This document shows positions 47,759-58,560 of a stretch of 64,000 nucleotides of DNA, piece after piece (the first letter of the stretch is position 1; every line of letters starts with the position of its first letter). The position numbers and the translations under genes were made by a program. Origin of the DNA: Symsagittifera roscoffensis (taxonomy: Eukaryota; Xenacoelomorpha; Acoela; Convolutidae); assembly GCF_963678635.1 (NCBI RefSeq), contig NC_087063.1, positions 40,872,759-40,936,758 on the forward strand. The letters are read 5' to 3'. The notes under the pieces are model-generated. The model was not told the origin of the DNA. It saw only the letters and a program-made list of their open reading frames with translations, and made no database searches.

Positions 47759-48397
47759 TCACCCCTGTCTTTGAAGCGCAGACACTTCCTCTGCCCTCAG
47801 CTTCTGCTCACGTCTTGCTTTCGCCTTCCTCCTTGTCTGTGATGGTCTCTGTTGTTTGCCCCTGATATTGCCAATCAGCTCTGACAGCCTTTCTTTGTGT
47901 GCCACTACCAATCGCAGAGATTTCAGCTCCAAATCAGCACTCTGGTGCAGCTTCAAATATTCCTTGAGCTGCTCCGGGTTGTTTTGCTTGCTCTTGGAGA
48001 GTAGTCGTTTTGTAGCTGGAATAATGAGCACCCCTGTGCCGAGAAGCTGACTAAACAAGTCGGGCGTTCCTTCCCTTCTGCAATAAACGATCGCCAATAT
48101 CTGCTGCTTCTTCGTCTTCAAATAGTTTGTCAGTTCCTCGACACCAGCTGGGCGATAGTTGTTTGTTCTGTGGCTGCTAATGGTGTTGTTCACAACGTCG
48201 TGCCACACAACCACTTTTTTCTCCTTCAGTGGACTGTCTTCGAGTAGTCGTCGGAGGTTCTTTCCTTGGTTCAGCAAGTTGTTATTAAGGGATAGGCCAG
48301 GAATTGCTGTAACAAGGCTCTCGTATTGCTTTTTTTCCCCTGTGTTAAGGGTGTTGATGCTGTGGAACAGGGAGCTAGCTGCTACAATATGAAACAT
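47759..48397 (-). CDS. PLE first protein, 212 residues, possibly SGNH-hydrolase-like
   Basis: An intact frame directly upstream of the RT gene on the same strand. It begins with FHIVAASSLFHSI and has a helical GKNLRRLL stretch, the strand KVVVWHDVVNNTI, then ILAIVYCRREGTPD and GVLIIPATKRLL. The C-terminus (about 180-205) is strongly basic (RKAKARREQK), suitable for RNA binding or nuclear entry. The alternation of strands and helices, with a polar block after the second hydrophobic strand, suggests a divergent SGNH/GDSL-like fold, but no catalytic Ser-Gly-Asn-His set is clear. Some non-LTR retrotransposons carry esterase-type ORF1 proteins, so an RNP role is plausible. Family assignment is uncertain; coding status is well supported by length and context. 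Confidence 0.7.
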   Translation of the reverse strand: MFHIVAASSLFHSINTLNTGEKKQYESLVTAIPGLSLNNNLLNQGKNLRRLLEDSPLKEKKVVVWHDVVNNTISSHRTNNYRPAGVEELTNYLKTKKQQILAIVYCRREGTPDLFSQLLGTGVLIIPATKRLLSKSKQNNPEQLKEYLKLHQSADLELKSLRLVVAHKERLSELIGNIRGKQQRPSQTRRKAKARREQKLRAEEVSALQRQG

Positions 48398-48577
48398 TTC
48401 GGTAACTCAAATAAAAATCGGCCATTTTTTACGTATCGATAAAAAAAAACACTATAAAAATTCTCATTACATTGATGAAAATCATTAAAAATTTTTATAC
48501 TGGCCCTTTAATGGGAAAACAGTTGGAATTTCAAGCTCTTCGCTTTTTGGTTTATCACGAATTTACAAGTAAAATTG

Positions 48578-48887
48578 AAGAAATTTTTGCTAAAAAGTAA
48601 ATTTCAAACGTTTTCGCAACTATGTGCATCGTCAGGATTTTTACAATAAACTACTCTAAATGACGATAAAACATCAATTTACAAATGTTATTTACAATAA
48701 ATCACATACAATTTGGTTCTAAACCATCATGATAAAAAATTAGCCAATCACAGTTGACCTCTAAATTACTATTAAGATTAAAATACTTTTAACCTCTAAA
48801 ATTAATTAAACATTTTAAAATTAATTTGTCTGGAAGTTTCTGAGTCGTAATTTCGATTTAGACATGTACGTTTTGAATAAAAAACCA
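48578..48887 (-). repeat. PLE terminal repeat (pLTR), right/5' copy
   Basis: Direct repeat of 44751-45060, about 180 bases upstream of the first protein gene. As the 5' copy it should hold the promoter. It contains the second candidate hammerhead at 48597-48644. Confidence 0.85.
48597..48644 (-). ncRNA. candidate minimal type I hammerhead ribozyme (5' pLTR)
   Basis: Same 48-base sequence as 44770-44817, with core CTGACGA and GAAA and the same stem pairings. In the 5' repeat it would cut near the start of the element RNA. Confidence 0.55.
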
Positions 48888-51440
48888 ATAAAAAACCAAA
48901 AACGGAGCAGCTTACTTGAAGCAGACACAAGGTTGACCTAAATGATCGAAAACCCGGTTTGTGTTTCTGTGACTGGCGCATCGTCGTTTGACTGATGAGA
49001 AGTCCACTAGGCAAGGGATGCTAGTTCCAGAAAAACCAATAGAGTGAGTTTCGAATTACCGTGTTGTTCTTCTTCGACTAAAGGCAACAATTCGGGAAAA
49101 ATTTCGGAAAGTTCATTGATGTGTTTCTTGCAGAATGGTTATCTAACATGCGCACGCTATTCTTTTCACGTGATTGTCAAGTGCCTTCAGGACACGCCAC
49201 GCGTCCTTCAGGTTTTTCAACTCGTGCTTTTTGATTCAAACTAAATTTCTTTTATGAAACTTGTCCTAATAAAATTGATCCTAAAACTTTAATTAGAACA
49301 GTTTGGCCTCAAGCTGCTTCAGATTTGGTAACTCGCTAAGCAGCCAAAGGGTCACTTTTGTTCGAATATATTTGTGAACTTGAGATCATGAAAGAGTGCT
49401 TTAGTTGTTGTTAAGTAGTACACATTATCGATAACACGTACAAACAGAGTAAGAAATTCTTTGTATTTCAACCTTGTGAATTAGCTGAGCTGGCATAACT
49501 AGGGTCTGTCACTCAGTTGGGAGACTTTGAACTGACTTAAACCAGTATCATGTTACCAGAATACTCTTATCTAAGAACTTTTGGGGTTTAGCTCATCATT
49601 GGCTGCAGCATTTAATCATTAAAGTTTTTTTGTGGGGATCGATTAAAATGTAATCCAGCCTTAAGAACGACTAAAACAAATCATAACAAGGATAGCCTGT
49701 TACTGTGCAAATAGCACAGAGTGTTCTGGCCCACTTTTTCATATATTCTTTACCAAACTAGTGTTTAGTTTTTAAAGAAAAATGCAGAAACTAATTAGTT
49801 TTTGAGGACTGATTAGTTTCATGAACGGAGATTTAACCAGTCTTAGAACTCGTTCCAAATTGGTTGAACTAAGCTTGCTTGCCGTAATTGATTTGTTACA
49901 AGGAGCAAAATCTAGCACTTTGCCTTTTGTATGGTGTGTGGTAGTCTGATTTTTGCAAAAATCTCAAACTTAGAAAAAAAAAGTTTATTTTAATTTTCTT
50001 AAAATTTAATTCTTCATGTTATTACTGCTCCATAGACCTTGAAAGGCCTCGCCCTGATACTAGCAGTCTTGTTATTTTCTAATAGCCTAGAAACGGTTAA
50101 ATGTGAAATACAGGCAGAAGGTCGACCTATGGTACACTAACTATCCGGATTGGTCCACTTGATATCGAAAAAGCAAATGACAAATTCGCAAATTTTGGCT
50201 GCTAACGCTGGTTTTAAGCGTTTCAACAACAACTATCAAAGTCTTTTCAGCAATAAAATTAAATTAAAACAAGGTCTGTTCAGTTTTCTATCCCTCTTTG
50301 AAAGGTAAAAAGGTGTTTTTATCATTTTTTTAGCTCTAAAATAGTTATGGGCATAAAACTACAGGAAAAATGTCAACTTTTGATATTAAACTCAAAATAT
50401 TGATCCAGTGGTTTTCGAATTATAGAAAAAACCTCAAAGCAATTTTGGCAGTTTTCGGCCACCAGCGTTGAGTGTCGTCATTGTCTTTACTTCCAAATCT
50501 CAAGTTTTAAACAACAACAAATTGTTTTTGGTACAAAAATCCTGGGACATAAAACATAAAGGTTTGAGACTCCCTACCTCACCTTCTCGGTCTCAAAATT
50601 CTCTGAACAAATTATAAAGCTAGACTGAACCAATCAGAGGTTCCTTGCCCTCCGAGTAGCTCTTGGCGCGGAAACCACTTTACTAAATCGTTCGCTGATC
50701 ATGATGGTTAAAAACTTGAATATGTTCATCAAAGAGCGCAATAACACACTTAATTATTTTGGACCGGAAACTACACTGCTATGGAAAGTAGAGAAAATCC
50801 TTATTGACGACTGACTAACGTCGTGTAATTTAACTCTATGAGTTTTTTAACATCTCGATCTAGCAAATAAGTTTTGTCTATTCCAGAGACCGAGAGCCGT
50901 GTTAAGAGCCAAGCAGAGCTTACTTACTTTTTGCTAATTTTCAAGACTACCTCATGGCTGGGTCTCAGTATCCCCAGGTTACGTGGTGATTGTTAAATTC
51001 AGGCCTAAAAACTTTCCTGAAAACTTTTTTTGAAGATCCAGTTTTGAAACTATAGGAGTTGGATTGGCTTTTCCTGATTCTCAACTAATCACGTTCCAAG
51101 AAAAACTACGATCGAAGTGAGCTTTCGTGTTCGTCGAAGTCTCCAAGCTAGCAGTTTTTGTCAAAGAAATTGGCTGGCTTCCTACTTCCTAACAAGAACA
51201 CAAGCACGGTGAATGAAAAATACAAAAACCAAAATAAAAAACCAAAAGGAAGACAAGATAGATAATTAGGCAAGGAATGTGACAGGTCAGTAAAAAATTT
51301 AGAGGGCATTGATTTGCCAAAATGGGAGCAGAGAATTTTTTATCCCTGGGACCCCAAGCCCGGTTCGGGATGAATTCAATGAACTTTATTTTTTTTGGCT
51401 GATGTAGATATATTTTATCCCAACTGAAAAATCAGAACTT
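48888..51440. other. host DNA without a firmly supported gene
   Basis: AT-rich sequence. The segment 49040-49245 is GC-richer, and its minus strand encodes two protein-like stretches in different frames (LKDAWRVLKALDNHVKRI and KHINELSEIFPELLPLVEEE), the second followed by a GTAATT donor-like site. It could be exon remnants or a decayed element; nothing recognised. Around 49686-49737 a short repeat shared with 715-770 occurs. The rest shows only short chance frames. Confidence 0.35.
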
Positions 51441-51444
51441 AACT

Positions 51445-52860
51445 TGTATGAGATTGAAACAGCAGGGAACTTCCGCAAATGAAACAGACACAATCCGATT
51501 GAAACAGACACCATCCGATGGGGGGTTGAAAAAAGATGGAAAATATTTCAAAAACAACGCTTTTTTAGCAGTAGCAATCGATGTCAGGTATTGTATCGTG
51601 AAAAAACAAAATGAAGCCAAAATGCTCTATTTCTTACAGTCAGATCAATTCAAAACAATGAACAAACTTGATTTTTCATGGTGTTGAAAAATGAGATAGA
51701 CATTAACAAAGCGCTGTTGAGTCTGAAAAAAGACAATTACATAAATGAAAATCTTTACAACAAATTGAGGTCAACAGTTAGTCAACCGGCTCGTTTGTTT
51801 GGTTTAGCAGAAGTACACAAAAGAAAAACCACTCTGCCTTGTTCTATCTCTGCCGGAATCAATATGACAACTTGAACAAAACATTGGCAAAGTTTTTTTT
51901 TGAAAAGAGGGAGCGAACATAGAAACAAACACACAAGAAGCACGAGAGATTTTTGAGAAGGTTGAATTGGACTGCGACGAGAACATACTTTTTTAGATAA
52001 TAAAAATTAGTACACTAATGTTCAACTCAAAAAGGCTATCGATATTGCACTCAGAAAATTTTATGAGCAAGAGAAACCTCAAGATATTGCACATAATGTT
52101 TTGAAGATACTGCTAAAAGTAGCTATAGGTCGAGTACATTTTAAGTGCAATGATATGTGGTATGCAGAAAAGATTGGCTTTGCTATGGGAAAATTTCTTG
52201 TAGTCATACAAGCGAATTTGTGGATGACAGCGTTTGAACCGTTTCAAAAAAAGAGAGTCCCATAATTTGCTAGCCCATCGAAACTCAAGGTGGTTTTCGT
52301 CCCGAATTTAGGAAAAAAATTACGCATAGGTGTTGAATGTGAAAACTGGTTAAATTGATTCCATCAAAAATGTAGTAAACGTCAAGAAACTGATTAAAGG
52401 AAAAAAACAAATACTGTTTGGTTTTGCTCGTCACGCCGTGAGTTGAAAGAAAGAGACCAACCCTCAGAGGGAATGAAAATTTTTCTGCGAAAAGTGGATG
52501 ATATCGTGAGAACTGTGAAAGTACATCCGGGAGAAATATTAAACGATGCAAGTAAATTGCATCCATATCCACAGTTCTTACATCAGAAAAGGCTAATTGA
52601 AACGCAACTTAACCTTTCGTGACATTAACGTAAGCGTGAACTCACGGAAAATTTTTTGTATCAAAAACCAACTGATAGAAGACAATTGTAATCATTAGGC
52701 GTTGCGATCCACTCCAAAAAAACTTAATAGAATGCGCAGTTCGTCGAAGTTTTAGAAGGACTTCAAAAATGAATAAAATTGAAGAGGCCATAAAAGTGAA
52801 TAAGCAATGGGTTGACAACGATTACCCAGAATCTTGGCCCTAGTTTCATTCAAAAAGTTT
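51445..52860 (+). pseudogene. decayed second Penelope-like element, RT region
   Basis: Plus-strand pieces align in order with the intact PLE protein: a pre-RT segment (51520-51630), RSTVSQPARLFGLAEVHK (about 51770-51825), the region after motif A (52020-52110), a motif B remnant GFAMGKFLVVIQANLW (about 52170-52220), a decayed PHD insert with GVECENW..FHQKC and VWFCSS (about 52310-52440), and a motif C remnant FLRKVDDIVRTVK (about 52480-52525). They continue to a WVDNDYPESW segment near 52815. Many stops and frameshifts; in motif C the Tyr is replaced by Lys. It is clearly older and more diverged than the copy at 44751-48887. No terminal repeats or GIY-YIG part were found. Confidence 0.8.
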
Positions 52861-52999
52861 TGTGTGAGAGTGGAGGAAAATAGTTTTTGCCTTTTTGACT
52901 TTTTGAAAAACTTACGTGTTACGAGTGTTGATATCGAGAGACTGACAAAAACTGACAAAAAAGTTTTCTCCTGCCAGACTGACAAAAAATTTTCTTCAG

Positions 53000-53088
53000 T
53001 GCAGCGTGTCTCCAGCCAGCCACCACCGAAACGTATTCTTGAAGAGAAACATGGCTTTGCTGAACGAGTAAATGGCGCTATCCTATGA
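53000..53088 (+). CDS. probable last coding exon of an unidentified host gene
   Basis: A good splice acceptor (TTTTCTTCAG, ending 52999) precedes a GC-richer frame of about 29 residues that ends with TGA 53086-53088. It encodes a compact hydrophilic C-terminus with PPPKRILEEKHGFAERV. Two overlapping AATAAA signals follow at about 53107-53115. The dead PLE at 51445-52860 lies directly upstream, so it would sit in the last intron. I do not recognise the family, and upstream exons were not found in the window. It could be chance, but codon use, acceptor and polyadenylation signal agree. Confidence 0.45.
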
Positions 53089-53106
53089 TTTATTGATACT
53101 ACGCCT

Positions 53107-53115
53107 AATAAATAA
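53107..53115 (+). terminator. candidate polyadenylation signals
   Basis: Overlapping AATAAATAAA about 20 bases after the TGA of the probable last exon at 53000-53088, followed by T-rich sequence. Confidence 0.45.
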
Positions 53116-53900
53116 AGCTTTTTAAAACAATTGTTTTTTGAATTGTAGATAAAAAGTAATCCTAGCGCAATCCAATAATCCGTGCTCTTTTTATAGTATT
53201 ACTGGTCTTGTCGGCCGTTAAATTTTGTGTCATTGTCAGGTCACGTTTTTTTTCATCAATTCTGTAGCAATTCCGGAAAAGGAGCAAATCCAATTTCCAT
53301 TCCTGTACTCGGAGTTAACTCAATTCCAATTCTCAATTCCCACGGACGTGTCGGTTTTCAATTCCATCAAAGGTCAATTAGTTGACAACCCTGCCTTATG
53401 ATGCACTAATGTGCGAAAACGTTCATAGTTTACAGTTTTTCCTTTGCGATAAGCAAGGGTATTGCAATCGTGTACTTGACTTTTTCCCCAAAAACAACTT
53501 TGTCCACACTTCTAGAGGAAAATCTCCTCTTCTAGATGATCTTCACTTATCGATTTTAATAACCCGTATCGATTTTATTTGTATGGACATCAACACTTGT
53601 CATCTTCTCTTATCATTATCACTTCCTTATCTGGAAAATATCAAGGATTTTGACTGGAATACGTGATGAAGGGACTCCTGACTGTAACCTCGGTTACTAT
53701 GATACTTTTGACCTTCTGATTACCTAGTTGAGAATAATAATTTAAAAAATCTTCATTTTTGAAACCCTGTGATGCACAAGATGTGCTAAAACGTTTGATA
53801 TGACAATTTCAAATTCTCATTCTGTCGAAATCAATGAGAAAAGCCCGTAAATATAACGCCAACTATCGTAATTGAATAGAAAATTTTTGGACCATGTGAC
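53116..53900 (+). other. intergenic region upstream of the TMF1-like gene
   Basis: Short interval between the probable polyadenylation signal and the TMF1-like start. A 94-residue frame at 53382-53666 has no recognisable features. A short duplicated motif (GATGCAC..ATGTGC..AAAACGTT) occurs near 53400 and 53772. No clear TATA box. Confidence 0.4.
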
Positions 53901-53912
53901 TTTGTTTTTCAG
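53900..53912 (+). promoter_or_regulatory. 3' splice acceptor just before the TMF1-like start codon
   Basis: The pyrimidine run and AG of CTTTGTTTTTCAG end eight bases before the ATG at 53921. It would serve either a 5' untranslated intron or addition of a spliced leader by trans-splicing, which places acceptors very near start codons in several invertebrate phyla. Confidence 0.45.
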
Positions 53913-53920
53913 ACATGTAA

Positions 53921-55004
53921 ATGAGTTGGTTTTCACAGAAAGATTGGTCCTCTCTGGCTCAGTCTGCTAAAACAGCTTTGAGTACTGCTCAGAAAACTAT
54001 CGATCGAGCTTTAGACATTGACGAGGAAAACAAAATTGGTTAGCTATTGAACTTAGTTTTTTCGCTATAAAAGGTTTTGAATGTAATGAGATTAACATAA
54101 CCGGTTACATAGCAGTAAGTAGACAAGCCCGTATAATTATCTAGTTCGTTAGTTTGCTGCTTTTCCAGTTTTCCCCCTTTCAAAATAACTTTTTATGTTT
54201 GTTTTACGAGTTATTACGGCTAAATGCGTGATGTTTCGCTGCAAAGTATGAAGAAGAAATCTGTTATGAATTTGTCGATTTGTTCACCACGCAAAATTTC
54301 ATAGCATTATGACAACGTTAAATAGACTTTTCAAAATTGAAATTGAAAAGGGTGGAAACTGGAAAAGAGCCTATTTGTCTACTTGCTGATGAGTATGAAT
54401 ACATTGTTGTCTACTTACAAGACCGCACTCCCAACAATTATGACTGCCTTAACCAAATGTAGAATCAGTTTCATCGTTATCTAGAGTCTATCGAAGAGAT
54501 TTTTAAAACATTTTTTACATAAATCAGAAGGTCACAAGTTATGGTAACCGACAGCTTACCAAGATTGAATTGTTTCAGCTGGTGATCAATGGTCAGTCCC
54601 TCAGTCGGTGCAACCAAGCTCCTCAAAAGTTGACACTGATTCCTTCTTTGAAAGTTTCCTATCCCGTATGTTTTCTGGTATAAAGTTCATTTTTTCAATT
54701 TTGTTTTTCATTTTTAAAGTATATGGATTGCTTCTAGCACATTCAGCCGATAATTTATCCACCACTCCAACTTTGCGTCCGCCCTCACCTGCCCGTTCAT
54801 TAAACAAAGAAGCAGCAGAGTCGTCCTCCAGTATCCCAAGACAGAGGCTCTTTTCAGATGGAGGTCATACAGGATCTGCGCAATCTAGTGGAGATGCAGC
54901 CAAAGAGATCGAACTTTCATCATCGACGCAAATATCGGACAATACACACCGCCGAGTGAAATCATCCGGCAACGTGTCTACTGGTAGCAGTCAAAAATCT
55001 AATG
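53921..55004 (+). CDS. TMF1: TMF1-like golgin, 5' exons (partial gene)
   Basis: Three exons in one phase series: 53921-54038, 54579-54665 and 54738-55004. Exon 1 encodes MSWFSQKDWSSLAQ..TALSTAQKTIDRALDIDEE, which closely matches the conserved N-terminus of TMF1/ARA160, a Golgi coiled-coil tether that binds Rab6. Exon 2 carries VDTDSFFESFLSP-type sequence across the exon 2/3 junction, matching the acidic-aromatic FLSP motif that follows in TMF1. Exon 3 is Ser-rich and disordered and ends before a GGTAGC donor. Introns start GT and end AG; intron 2 is 72 bases, a multiple of three and readable, so its retention would be silent. The coiled-coil part lies downstream, mostly outside the window. 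Intron 3 holds a non-LTR element. Confidence 0.78.
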
Positions 55005-55210
55005 GTAGCTAATATATCTAACTAGCTAAAATTTTAATACCCGACCCGACTCCAAATAAAAAAAAGTAAATTATAAAAGGGGCCCTTCCGTTTAGATACG
55101 GTCGTGCACAAGCTGGATAGGGCCCATACCAGCATTATATAAATACATCAATAAACAATATTGCGGGAATTAAGTCAAGTCAGCATTTAATGCATTGTCA
55201 TTAAAAGTAG

Positions 55211-55870
55211 TTACTTCAACCGTCCCTCCTCTAGAAGAGCACTAATTGAATTGTCTATGAATTGCGTCTTACGCAGTGATCTGCACCCCCGTATACAAAG
55301 GATAGCGCTACTGAGCAGCACGAAGCTTATCTTAGTTCTTATATAGTTTATTGTTTCTGAGTAGCTTTCATGCCTTTTTTCACTAAGTTTTTCAGCTATG
55401 CGCTGCATTTTCCGAGTAGCTGCAGGTGCGGCACCACCAGTGCAGCCAAAAGTGAACAGGCAGAAGCTGCTCTGTTTGACTTGTTGAACTCTCTGTTGTT
55501 ATTTTGAGTTTTTTAGTGATTCGTGGTACTTATAGGAGTCTTTCCTTCGTGAAATTTTTGCATGTGAGTTGAAGACTTTGACATCAAAGAAGGTTCGGCT
55601 AAACCTTGAGCCCCATAATCCGTTTGCTTTTACATCTAGTCGAGCGTCTTCATCAGTTGTGGTTGAATTGTTGACAAAGCTCTCGCCTTGCAACGACCGA
55701 AGTTTCGGCTCGATTTCAACATCAAAGCAAACCTCGCTCATGAGGTTGGCAAATGTATCTCTGAAATCGTTATGCCTCATGTGGGTGTATCCACCCTTTG
55801 CACAGTGAACGGCGTGAGTTAGGTTGAAAGATTGACCACATGCACATGTGAGTGGAATGTTGGTTGGTTC
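55211..55870 (-). pseudogene. restriction-like endonuclease and C-terminal region of the non-LTR element
   Basis: On the minus strand a zinc-knuckle-like CACGQ..HAVHCAKGG segment (about 55860-55780) is followed by MRHNDFRDTF, EIEPKL, DEDARLDV and FFDVKVFN. This spacing is that of a PD-(D/E)XK-type nuclease, with Asp in DARLDV and D-V-K as catalytic candidates. After a frame change, YIRTKISFVLL..LCIRG (55408-55211) forms the conserved end of this family. Such nucleases nick the target DNA for target-primed reverse transcription. Confidence 0.7.
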
Positions 55871-56382
55871 CCATCCATATCTGAGATAATTCGCATCCCG
55901 GAATTAGGATTTATTCAGGTTAAAATTATATCTGCTAAGTGGCAGTGCATTTAACCAGTTCGAGGCTCTTTTTTCGGAGGCCAGCTCAGATGCATATTTT
56001 TTATTGTCTTTCTGTCGCTCAAGTTGTTCAAAATGTTAGTTGTCTTTTGGTTTTTTCTTTCGGTTTTAGGTGTTTTTATTTTTGCATAGATTTTATCTTG
56101 CTCAGATATAGCTGTTAATGGGTCGTATGTGTCTAGAACTGACGATGTTCTAATTGACCATTCTAAAAAATTCTCGTAGGCAGAAGTTGGCTTGATATTT
56201 CGACAACTCGTTTCCAGTAATGGGTGGTCTAAATTTTCAGACAAAGAAGCGATGTCTCTAAGTTGATGGCTGATATTATCCTTACCAATTAAATTCGGAA
56301 TGAGAGTTTCCTGCAGTATCTTCTCGCAGCCCTTTTGTATTGGGGGTAATAATGTTTTCTGTAGTATTGGGGGTAGTTCTAG

Positions 56383-57382
56383 CTAAAAACGACAATTTTT
56401 CTTGTACCCATTTGGTGTAACAGGAGTACACGTTTTGTGGTGATGTTTTCGCGACCTTCCAAGTTTTTTCAGTATTTTATTATGTTCTTGAGTTTCTAAG
56501 AAAGTTTTACTTTTAGTCTCGGATCCTATGACAGAACTAAGTACTCTGGCCCCTTTCTTCTTTTCAATTTCGGTATTTTTGAATAGTTTTATCGCCTCAT
56601 TGTTTTTTTCAAATTTTACAGTGAGCTGGCATTTCGATGCTTTTACATGATATCCGAAATATTTTCCGTGTTTGATAATGTTGTCAAGAACTCTTCGCAG
56701 GCTTTTCAAATTTCCGACTGCGTTCCCATCGTCTGCATACCATTTCTGTGGTAGGCTGTTATCGTTGCTTAGTTTTTTTAAAGGTAAAGTGGCTAGCCCG
56801 TACATTGCCATTGCTAATGGGTCTCCTTGTTTGGTTCCTTCTCTAGATAGGATAACTTTTCTTTATTTACGAAGAGTTTGGATGGATTAGAGGTTTGTGT
56901 AGCGGGCAGTATAGAAGGGCATATATTTGCTATGTTTTTCAAAGCAAGGTTCCGGTTTAGGGAGTTGAATGCATTTCCCGCGTCTATGAGTAATATTGCA
57001 TCGGAATCTGCTTTCTCGTATTGCTTCCTAAGCGTATGAATTGCACATTCGATTCCACATTTTTGGCCAAGGCACAGTTGGTAATTCGATCCGAGTACCA
57101 AAGTTCGCTTTTTAAGCACTTAGTGATCGTTCTACTTATTATTCTGCGGATGACTTCGCCTATGCCTATTAGCATGACTCCTGGGCTTTTATCAAGTGGA
57201 ATTAGACGACAGGCATTATCTGGTTCAAGAAGCTCATGACTTAGTGTTTCTGTCAATATTTTCTGTGCGATTTTGGCTAGTGTCTTGGATGTTTCAACTG
57301 ACTGTTGACCAAAGTGCGTTAGTATGCGTCTCCACTCATTTGCATCCAGACCTGAGGGTCCATGAGAACCATGTGTTGTCAT
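56383..57382 (-). pseudogene. reverse transcriptase of the non-LTR element
   Basis: Motifs in order on the minus strand: GPSGLDANEWRRIL, then CRLIPLDKSPG and IGIGEVIRRII, motif A LLIDAGNAFNSLNR (one catalytic Asp), motif B EGTKQGDPLAMAMYG (about 56860-56805), and motif C WYADDGNA (about 56735) with both Asp. Frame changes near 57120 and 56815 break it. The residue after DKSPGV is Met where this family usually has Arg. Confidence 0.82.
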
Positions 57383-57518
57383 GGCAGCCTTCCTAATTTT
57401 CTGGGCGTTTTTTTGGTCGAATGTGGATGATTGGAAAAGGATTGTATCTTCGGATCATGATGTTATATGGTTGCTGTTTACTGGCTCCGCGGGAGGGTGT
57501 TTCTCGATGAGGATTTGC

Positions 57519-57821
57519 TCAACAGTTTGACCTTTGACGGTTTCCTCGAACTCCCTTGGAGGTATCAGTTATTTTAGCAACAGCACTCGATATTTTTCCA
57601 GTGCTCATTAATTTATTTAATTGCTGCGCTTCAGTTTCTACTTTCTTTTTCTTACGCTTTGCCGAGCGCATTTGAGGTGCTTTTCCCTCGTTAAAAAGGT
57701 CGTCCAGTTCGCCCTTATGCCATTGCTTAAGCCTTCTTGCTATAGTTTTGCTGTTCGAACCATCACTCTCCGATTTGGTTTTGCATAGCATGAGGTGAGG
57801 GAATATCATTGTTGCGTGCAA
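57519..57821 (-). pseudogene. pre-RT basic region of the non-LTR element
   Basis: A 100-residue minus-strand frame with TIARRLKQWHKGELDDLFNEGK and a Lys/Arg block (KRKKKK), typical of the segment before the RT fingers in this family, where RNA or DNA binding is expected. Confidence 0.55.
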
Positions 57822-57969
57822 TGCCTATGTTTTCTTGCGTTTCAATTAACGAGTTGAGGATTCTTTTTAAAGATTCTATAAAGTTAAACCCAATTCTTTT
57901 TTTTTGCGAGGATCATGAAGACTGGTTTCCAGTGCACTACTTGGCTGTAGATTGTTCTTATTTTATATT

Positions 57970-58278
57970 TTAGTTAGGTGTGGGATTTGACCAGGGGTCG
58001 GGTCTGGCTGTTACAGTTTCGTTGTTTTTTGCAATGGCAGGATTTTGATCGTTGGTCGAAGGAGCTTGTTGAGGTTGAGTTGGAGGGGCTTGAATGTCAT
58101 TTGTAGTGTTGTATGTAATCAGGGAGGTGCAGCGATTGCAGCTGAAATTTTTGTTGTGGTGGCTGGCTCGGTTAAGGCCGCTACATTTTATATGCATGTA
58201 GGCTGCGTATGTTGTGCACCAATTTCCACGGCCGCGTAGGTCGTTGTTACATATGTTACAATGTGTTTGATCGAACAT
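57970..58278 (-). pseudogene. PHD-type zinc finger of the non-LTR element
   Basis: The minus-strand frame begins MFDQTHCNICNNDL, then NWC, MHIKC and FSCNRC in C4HC3 spacing; one Cys of the second pair appears as Tyr. A Pro/Gln/Asn-rich linker follows. PHD fingers often bind histone tails; a role in target choice is inference. Confidence 0.6.
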
Positions 58279-58560
58279 TATCTGCGGAGAAACGGTATCT
58301 TCAGATTATCAAAAGAATTTATAAATAATATAAGCAAAAAAATTGTTAAGATTTAATCATCGAAGATCGAAGTGGATGCCATCTTGGCAGAACATTTGAG
58401 GGGTTACATTTAAGTTAAGATTGGGCGAAACAATGAGTATGTGTGGATGAACAATTTTATTAATTAATTTAAACAGCACAGGATGTTGAATGTAGAGTTT
58501 GCGATTAACATTATTGTTCTTGGAGCTTTGGATTGTTGTGGGGATAATTAGGGTTTTGGG

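Larger units (their letters stand above)
44751..48887 (-). mobile_element. Penelope-like element, apparently intact
   Basis: A minus-strand retroelement with two uninterrupted protein genes (47759-48397 and 45075-47711) between near-identical direct repeats of about 310 bases (44751-45060 and 48578-48887), which are the pLTRs usual in this family. The RT protein ends in a GIY-YIG nuclease, the hallmark of endonuclease-bearing PLEs. The pLTRs differ at very few positions (for example GAGTCATAAT against GAGTCGTAAT), so the insertion is recent and may still be active. It lies about 290 bases right of the retroelement nest. Confidence 0.88.

Noticed and set aside
53382..53666. A 94-residue frame before the TMF1-like gene
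   Set aside because: No motif, ordinary AT-rich composition, and no splice or polyadenylation context that supports it.
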